A stretch of DNA of 9,253 nt, taken from Bacteroides sp. (GTDB lineage Bacteria; Bacteroidota; Bacteroidia; Bacteroidales; Bacteroidaceae). The DNA is taken from the NCBI GenBank assembly GCA_030529405.1, contig JAUMWZ010000054.1:1-9253 (forward strand), in the 5' to 3' direction. Shown piece after piece: positions 6,565-9,253 of this stretch. Position 1 is the first letter of the stretch. Each line of letters begins with the position of its first letter. Under the pieces are notes generated by a model, which had not been told where the DNA came from, searched no databases, and saw only the letters and a list, made by a program, of their open reading frames with translations. The translations under genes were made by a program, and so were the position numbers.

Positions 6565-9150
6565 TTAGAAGTTGAACGACACCTTTGCAATTATCTCTCT
6601 TGGTCTTAGTTTATATCTATTTATCTTGTGATAATTAACTCTTAGAATTTCTTCTTCATAGAGGTCTTTGCCGAGTATATTGTTTACTATAACCTCATAG
6701 TCTATTCTTTTATTTTTCCATTGAAGTGATAAGTCAGAGAAGAATGAGTTTCTGTTTAGGTTCATATATCGTCTGAATGTATTTTTCATACTCAATGTCA
6801 GGTTTCTGCTGAATATAAAGTGCAGGTCAAGTTTTGTTCTTAGCTTATCTATCTTATTTGACATTCCTTCATATCTGAAGTTATAGTTTGTCCATCTTCC
6901 TTCTGTTTCTATCGAAAGCCAACTTATTGGACGCATAGATATAGATGCCGAAAGACTCCTGCTATTACCCTTTGTATCTATAACATCTCCCATTCTCAAC
7001 ACTTTTCCGTTGTTTATACTGTATGTTCCTTCTAAGGCAAACAGTGTTTTAGCCCACGACACAGCTTTACTCAAGCGAAAATGCCCTAACAAATCGTTTG
7101 TCTTATAATCAAACGGAACATAAGTAGTAATATAGGTCTTGTTTGCGTCAATGTTTGTTTTAGAAAGTGAATACTTTTCTGAACTACTATAATTTATTCC
7201 AACATTAAAAAACACCCCCTTGATAGGCTGACTATATTGATAGTTAAAGTTTACTCTATGTGTAGACGATGATTTCAGCGGAGAACCACCCTTATACATT
7301 GTTCTGTATCCGTAGTATATTTCGTCCTGCATTAAGCTAAGCAGTTTTGCATATCCTTCTCCGTAAGAGTATGACAGAATAAACCTTGTAGTCCCACTAA
7401 GGTCATATCGTGAGTAAAGAGATATGTATGGCAATATCTTCGATACTTTCTCTGAACCGTATTTTATATTCCACCAATTCAGTGTTAAGCCTCCCTCCAA
7501 GCTAAACACATCTTTCTTATACGAAAAAGAAGGCGACCACGACGGCACAACACTCAAGTATTCATTTCTTTTTAGTGAGTGATGGTTGTTCATTCCGTGC
7601 TTAGTTTGCTGGCTGTGGTGTTGCAGTCTGAATTTATTCAACACATAAAACCCGAACACTTTATTGCGTATTGTTGCCTCATTAAAACTTTGTGAGCTTT
7701 TATAATCTATATTCTGTATCCGCCCGTCTATTATTACCAAATTCTGCGACATATCATTATATGACACAGACGATACTAACGAAACCACATCTCCTTTATT
7801 ACCTACAGGTATGGTCATATCGAAATCATTTCGTAAAAACTTACGATTTGGTTTTACCCAAAGGTCTATTTGCTTCTTATCTAAATATGTATTACCTCGT
7901 TCAGTCATATAGTCTAGACTTGCTTTCAAGGTGTTTCTAAAATACAACCTATCATGATTTAGCTCATAACAAAGCTCTGCGTTTGCCACATTGTTTATCA
8001 GTTTGTTGTTGTAGTCTTCAACAATAACAACTTTGTTGTTACTGTCTAACAGTTCATATTCGGTTATAGAGTTAGAAAAGCGTCTACTGTCGTTATACAT
8101 ATAGTTAAGTTGTGTTCTGAGAGTAGCCTTTTTTCCTAATCTGTTTAGATGATTTGTTGCAAACAGATGAGATTGATTGAAGTTGCTACGCCTTCTGTCT
8201 ATGTCGCCAGCTGATGCAGAAAGCCCATTCAATATGTTGCCTTCCATGTCAGTTTCTGTTCTGTAGTTAGAATTTCCCACAGGTCTTAGTTCTTCTGTTA
8301 CATCTACACCTGTGCTGTTTCCCTTATATAATGAGAAGTTTTGCACCCTCTTTTTGAACATCATCACTACTACTCTGTTATCGTGTAAAAGCTCATTTTC
8401 CTTGTCGTTATATCCTGCTCCGGCATCAACAACACCTGTCATTTTCATTTTAGCATCATCTTCCAACACCAAGTTTATAGCTGCATTTTCGCTAAATCGT
8501 TTACCTCTCAATGCAGCCACAGGTTGATGATTTGTAAGAACCTCTACAGATTTCACCTTTCTTCTGTCCAGATTTTTGCTTGCTAAAGAATATCTGCGAC
8601 TCATCAAGTCCATACCCTCTATGTAGAACCTGTTTATTGGAAGCCCGTTATATTTTATAGCACCATTAGACTTCACTTCTATTCCTGGCATTTTTGCTAA
8701 CACATCTGCTATACTTCTATCTTGTGGTTGCGCAAAACCAGCTACCGAATACACCAAAGTATCGCTTTTTGTGTTTATTCTGTTATAACCAACAACCACT
8801 TCTTTTAGCACAAAACTCTCCTCTTCCAAATATATCTTATAATTGTCTGACACTTTTTCTATCGGCACACGGGTTTTCTTATACCCCAGCAGAAACACTT
8901 CTACCGTCTTTATGTTGCTGTGTTGCTTCACTACAAACATCCCCTTAGCATCAGTGAAAGCATAATCTGCTATTGTGCTATCACTCTTTAAGAACCTGAC
9001 GGCAGCATATTCTATCGGTTTCTTAGTAGCTTTTTCAAGCACAAAAGCCTTTTTCTCTTGCGCAATCATAGCCGAACAAGTTGCCACAAAGCAACAAACA
9101 AGTGCCAAAAATCTGATGCTAAACTTCTTCTTTAGTATTCCGTGTGTCAT
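6565..9150 (-). CDS. TonB-dependent-receptor-like outer-membrane beta-barrel protein with carboxypeptidase-regulatory-like domain
   Basis: This is a probable outer-membrane protein of 861 residues; its substrate is unknown. It begins with a signal peptide: basic residues 7-13, a hydrophobic core at 14-24 and a likely cleavage after MIA at residue 30. A carboxypeptidase-regulatory-like beta-sandwich follows (about 34-108; note KKPIEYAAVRF and FTDAKGMFVV). The EVVVGY segment (117-122) is often seen between this domain and the plug. A TonB plug-like domain covers about 125-232, with ADVLAKMPGIEVKSNGAIKY, INRFYIEGMDLM and TNHQPVAAL. The remainder alternates polar and aromatic residues as a barrel does, and ends in Phe (SFNF). 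It is shorter than SusC proteins and no SusD gene follows, so a SusC/D glycan system is not supported. The plug resembles receptors that often neighbour GLPGLI-family proteins, from memory. A terminator separates it from nqrA. Confidence 0.85.
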   Translation of the reverse strand: MTHGILKKKFSIRFLALVCCFVATCSAMIAQEKKAFVLEKATKKPIEYAAVRFLKSDSTIADYAFTDAKGMFVVKQHSNIKTVEVFLLGYKKTRVPIEKVSDNYKIYLEEESFVLKEVVVGYNRINTKSDTLVYSVAGFAQPQDRSIADVLAKMPGIEVKSNGAIKYNGLPINRFYIEGMDLMSRRYSLASKNLDRRKVKSVEVLTNHQPVAALRGKRFSENAAINLVLEDDAKMKMTGVVDAGAGYNDKENELLHDNRVVVMMFKKRVQNFSLYKGNSTGVDVTEELRPVGNSNYRTETDMEGNILNGLSASAGDIDRRRSNFNQSHLFATNHLNRLGKKATLRTQLNYMYNDSRRFSNSITEYELLDSNNKVVIVEDYNNKLINNVANAELCYELNHDRLYFRNTLKASLDYMTERGNTYLDKKQIDLWVKPNRKFLRNDFDMTIPVGNKGDVVSLVSSVSYNDMSQNLVIIDGRIQNIDYKSSQSFNEATIRNKVFGFYVLNKFRLQHHSQQTKHGMNNHHSLKRNEYLSVVPSWSPSFSYKKDVFSLEGGLTLNWWNIKYGSEKVSKILPYISLYSRYDLSGTTRFILSYSYGEGYAKLLSLMQDEIYYGYRTMYKGGSPLKSSSTHRVNFNYQYSQPIKGVFFNVGINYSSSEKYSLSKTNIDANKTYITTYVPFDYKTNDLLGHFRLSKAVSWAKTLFALEGTYSINNGKVLRMGDVIDTKGNSRSLSASISMRPISWLSIETEGRWTNYNFRYEGMSNKIDKLRTKLDLHFIFSRNLTLSMKNTFRRYMNLNRNSFFSDLSLQWKNKRIDYEVIVNNILGKDLYEEEILRVNYHKINRYKLRPREIIAKVSFNF

Positions 9151-9211
9151 ATATCTTTATCTTTTATCTCTACGCCAATACTTCTATCCACTCATGGTAA
9201 AACAAAAACAG
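9151..9211 (-). other. Leader region of the outer-membrane receptor gene
   Basis: The minus strand carries an A-rich stretch (GATAAAAGATAAAG) immediately before the ATG and no true Shine-Dalgarno sequence. A weak -7-like TGTTTTTG lies at the boundary with the repeat array (about 9204-9211), one mismatch from TAnnTTTG. I do not consider it strong enough to call a promoter. Confidence 0.3.
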
Positions 9212-9253
9212 TTTCCAAACTATATACAGTTGTCAGATAAAGTATATACAGTT
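9212..9253. repeat. 22-bp-period AT-rich repeats, right copy (runs off the window)
   Basis: Two perfect copies of TATATACAGTT (plus strand) begin at 9221 and 9243, exactly 22 bases apart. TTTCCAAAC comes just before them. A third partial unit (CAGTTT at 9209) may lie further left. Bases 9212-9241 match 6451-6480 at 23 of 30 positions without gaps. The array may continue beyond the window edge. It lies 62 bases upstream of the receptor start codon, in the region where that gene's promoter should be. Confidence 0.6.

Noticed and set aside
9070..9090. Lipoprotein signal (Cys 25 of the receptor)
   Set aside because: The residue before the Cys is Thr, which breaks the lipobox, and a normal signal-peptidase site fits after residue 30.
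6565..9150. SusC of a glycan-uptake SusC/SusD pair
   Set aside because: The protein is shorter than typical SusC, and downstream come a terminator and nqrA with no SusD gene.

Overview
The window looks like a low-GC member of the Bacteroidales (Bacteroidota). Three things support this. The Nqr subunits have Bacteroidota-style lengths and sequences. The promoter in front of nqrA has a TATATTTG box of the Bacteroidota -7 type (TAnnTTTG) and no sigma70-like elements, and most genes lack a Shine-Dalgarno sequence. The large upstream gene encodes an outer-membrane barrel with a carboxypeptidase-regulatory-like N-terminal domain, a Bacteroidota hallmark. I cannot name the genus from the sequence alone.

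All seven convincing genes lie on the minus strand, so the window reads right to left. At the right (6565-9150) is an 861-residue TonB-dependent-receptor-like outer-membrane protein. It is followed by a hairpin terminator (about 6493-6543) built from short phased repeats. Next comes an intergenic region with the nqrA promoter, then six genes in the order nqrA, nqrB, nqrC, nqrD, nqrE, nqrF (6277 down to 382). The gaps between them are 9-56 bases. A strong 13-bp-stem terminator lies at about 320-359. Positions 1-319 hold no gene I can support, but do hold a long imperfect palindrome (5-65) and a perfect 10-bp hairpin (111-134).

The six nqr genes make one machine, the Na+-translocating NADH:quinone oxidoreductase. 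NqrF takes electrons from NADH through FAD and a [2Fe-2S] cluster. They then pass through the intramembrane Cys-ligated iron-sulfur centre of NqrD/NqrE, the covalent FMN of NqrC, the covalent FMN and riboflavin of NqrB, and on to quinone (menaquinone in this group). Sodium is exported in the process. The key cofactor residues are present in all five cofactor-bearing subunits, so the complex looks functional. The flavin-attachment motifs are divergent (TVAT in NqrB, TGGT in NqrC). No ApbE flavin transferase gene is in the window.

The part least explained by known genes is a set of AT-rich repeats with a 22-bp period (an 11-bp core AACTGTATATA on the minus strand plus 11 variable bases). They flank the outer-membrane receptor gene at both ends. 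I see no convincing previously undescribed protein system; most of the window is a conserved energy-metabolism operon.
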